Source of the DNA: Pseudobdellovibrionaceae bacterium
GTDB lineage: Bacteria; Bdellovibrionota; Bdellovibrionia; Bdellovibrionales; UBA1609
Reading direction: 5' to 3'
Assembly (NCBI GenBank): GCA_018663505.1
Contig: JABJQG010000041.1
Location: 1-64,000, forward strand
DNA length: 64,000 nt
In this document: positions 62,731-64,000 of the stretch, in pieces
How positions within the stretch are numbered: the first letter of the stretch is position 1
How the letters are laid out: each line of letters starts with the position of its first letter
Notes under the pieces: generated by a model
What the model was told of the DNA's origin: nothing
What the model saw: the letters and a program-made list of their open reading frames with translations, nothing else
The model's database searches: none
Made by a program: the position numbers and the translations under genes

Positions 62731-63003
62731 ATGAAAATTTTAATTGCTTCGATAATAATTGTTTCTTCTTCCGCTTTTGCAAGTAATTTACTTGTAACTG
62801 AGTTTGTGGAGCTAGGGAAATTAATGTCAGGTTGGTCAAAAGATTCTGAAATATTAAAATTAGAACAACAAAGCAAATATTATTACTATTTGGTGGCAAA
62901 AGGAGCGGATGGAGTTTGTCATGAAATGAATATTGCCCCCTTATCTGAAAATGGTAATCTTTATATCCAGCCCAGCTCAATTCAAGAAATTTCTTGTAAA
63001 TAA
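62731..63003 (+). CDS. Small secreted protein of unknown function
   Basis: An ATG with AAGGAG 6-7 nt upstream gives a 90-residue protein with a signal peptide (ILIASIIIVSSSAFAS). The mature part holds a Tyr cluster (KYYYYLV) and two Cys (GVCHEMN and ISCK at the end) that could form one disulfide. No domain recognised. It lies 46 bp after the Cys-rich protein gene and may share its transcript. Confidence 0.65.
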   Translation: MKILIASIIIVSSSAFASNLLVTEFVELGKLMSGWSKDSEILKLEQQSKYYYYLVAKGADGVCHEMNIAPLSENGNLYIQPSSIQEISCK

Positions 63004-63056
63004 TTCTCTTGTTTTAAAGCGATTTATACGGCGATAAACTCAGCTAAATTGTCACC

Positions 63057-63407
63057 CTACTTTCCAATCAGAGTTTTTTCCGGTCCTTGACAGTATGGTC
63101 CATCGGCATAAACTATCTTGCCACTTGCACAAATTAGTAATTCTTTTTCCATGGGTCTATATTCTTTTGATTTATCATTACAATTAGTTTCCGTATAATG
63201 AAATGGTTTTCCGACTATTCTTGTACCCTCAAGAATAAACCCAGTTAAATTATCTTGATAGCTAGTTTTGATATTTTCCTTTTCAAACATATACATTCCA
63301 CTTGAAATCTCATTTCCATTATGATCAAGGCAAGTTACTTCGCCATACTCTGAGGCAAATATATACAATGGCATGATAAAACTTAAACTAATTAATACAG
63401 ACTTCAT
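63057..63407 (-). CDS. Small secreted protein of unknown function
   Basis: The 116-residue protein has a signal peptide (MKSVLISLSFIMPLYIFASE). The mature region has four Cys (VTCLDHNG, ETNCNDK, LLICASG, PYCQGP) and a pattern of short strands. An A/G-rich AAAGGGTGAAAAA precedes the ATG. No family recognised. It is convergent with the preceding secreted gene. Confidence 0.62.
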   Translation of the reverse strand: MKSVLISLSFIMPLYIFASEYGEVTCLDHNGNEISSGMYMFEKENIKTSYQDNLTGFILEGTRIVGKPFHYTETNCNDKSKEYRPMEKELLICASGKIVYADGPYCQGPEKTLIGK

Positions 63408-63559
63408 TTTTTCACCCTTTTGTTAAAACATTATTTAAATGGATATAACTCAACCGTTTTTTATAAATCCTTTAGTTAACGAGACAGTTACATACTAAGT
63501 GACGCGGCACCATATAAAGAGTGTCGTTGTGTAGTATTTTCAATTTCCAATGATGGCAT

Positions 63560-63844
63560 ATGACTGAGTACTCAGGGAAGTTCGTATGTTATGTGCAATG
63601 GAGCAATAAAAAAGTAATTTGTCTTTTATTGGTAATGGCTGCTCTACAGTTTGGCATAGTTCCTCAACTAAAAAAAATAATGGGAGTCTTGATTCATTCA
63701 GCATTAAACTTTTGTCTTTTGTTAAACAAAAATGAATTTGAAAAAGTAAAGTTCTATAATATTTTACAGTTTATATTCATGATCAAAAAAAATATTATTT
63801 TTCATAAACGCATTAGAGGTTTATCAATTATATTAAGTAATTAG
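63560..63844 (+). CDS. Doubtful small reading frame
   Basis: This 94-residue frame has no ribosome site. It holds one hydrophobic stretch (VICLLLVMAALQFGIV), but the composition after it (many Lys, Ile, Phe) is what AT-rich noncoding DNA gives. A competing frame over 63617-63733 reads polar Ser/Asn-rich residues without a start. It may be the decayed remains of another small secreted gene. Confidence 0.2.
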   Translation: MTEYSGKFVCYVQWSNKKVICLLLVMAALQFGIVPQLKKIMGVLIHSALNFCLLLNKNEFEKVKFYNILQFIFMIKKNIIFHKRIRGLSIILSN

Positions 63845-63985
63845 TTGGAAGTATCGCAATGACATAGATTCTCTATTTAATTCAATCTGATATTATTTGT
63901 GTAAAATAAGTGTAAAAAATATACATGAATATTTTTGTTAGGACGCAGCACTGAAAAGATGCTAAAGAACTATACAGGACTACAC

Positions 63986-64000
63986 AAAGGATTAATAATG
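63986..64000 (+). promoter_or_regulatory. Ribosome site and probable start of a gene continuing beyond the window
   Basis: AAAGGA (63986-63991) precedes an ATG at 63998-64000 by six bases. The pattern matches the good starts elsewhere in the window, so a gene probably begins here. Its product cannot be seen. The stretch 63845-63985 before it is AT-rich with no feature I recognise. Confidence 0.4.

Noticed and set aside
1-64000. tRNA, rRNA, CRISPR arrays, transposases, phage genes or integrase attachment sites
   Set aside because: No cloverleaf with a standard T-loop, repeat-spacer array, recombinase motif or flanking direct repeat was seen by eye; a covariance-model search could still find small RNAs.

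Overview
The window is AT-rich chromosomal DNA from a Gram-negative (diderm) bacterium. Signs of a diderm are several outer-membrane barrel proteins and porins with signal peptides, lipoproteins with lipoboxes, an LspA homologue, and a MurE carrying the DNPR motif of meso-diaminopimelate ligases. The mixture of a DivIVA homologue, many small secreted proteins, an RCC1/cadherin-type lipoprotein and the gene neighbourhoods suggests the Bdellovibrionota or a nearby deltaproteobacterial lineage. That placement is inference; no rRNA or other decisive marker is present. I found no tRNA, rRNA, CRISPR array, transposase or prophage.

Layout. 1-5.9 kb: a repeat-bearing lipoprotein cut by the left edge, a sensor-kinase-like protein lacking its phospho-accepting His, DivIVA, an outer-membrane protein and an MFS exporter. 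6-20.8 kb: housekeeping genes (valS, rnr, ubiB, pyrE, cutA, fusA, aat) with a GDPD-type phosphodiesterase, an outer-membrane protein, an MBL-fold hydrolase, a STAS/zinc-ribbon protein and a PilZ protein. 21-22.4 kb: a dipeptidase remnant and two small secreted proteins. 22.4-33.3 kb: a complete NAD-linked [NiFe]-hydrogenase locus, with hoxF-U-Y-H-W on the minus strand and hypF-A-B-C-D-E divergent on the plus strand, almost all genes overlapping. 33.3-44.2 kb: an RND permease, an exonuclease with a WYL-like tail, a secreted protein, a porin, an LspA-HAMP fusion, a PBP4-type peptidase and an MltD-type transglycosylase. 44.3-51.1 kb: a 1698-residue RCC1 lipoprotein, hpt and a zinc-ribbon membrane protein. 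51.3-62.2 kb: the division and cell-wall cluster mraZ-rsmH-ftsL-ftsI-[ZIP/cNMP-binding fusion]-murE-murF-mraY-murD. 62.3-64 kb: small secreted proteins.

How genes work together. The hox genes encode a group 3d-like soluble NAD-reducing hydrogenase, and hypA-F plus hoxW supply every standard step of NiFe(CN)2CO cofactor assembly and large-subunit cleavage. The mraZ cluster makes lipid I precursors and the septal transpeptidase; dacB, mltD, lspA and divIVA elsewhere in the window add envelope remodelling and polar or division functions.

Most unusual items: (1) a 67-68 bp two-hairpin repeat family in three copies, each 3' of a gene in that gene's sense orientation, with stems that have diverged by compensatory change; (2) a 163-bp palindromic element inserted in frame in the interdomain linker of hypF; (3) a ZIP-like membrane protein with an internal cyclic-nucleotide-binding domain inside the division cluster; (4) an LspA signal peptidase fused to two membrane segments and a HAMP domain; (5) MurD with a roughly 140-residue disordered N-terminal extension.
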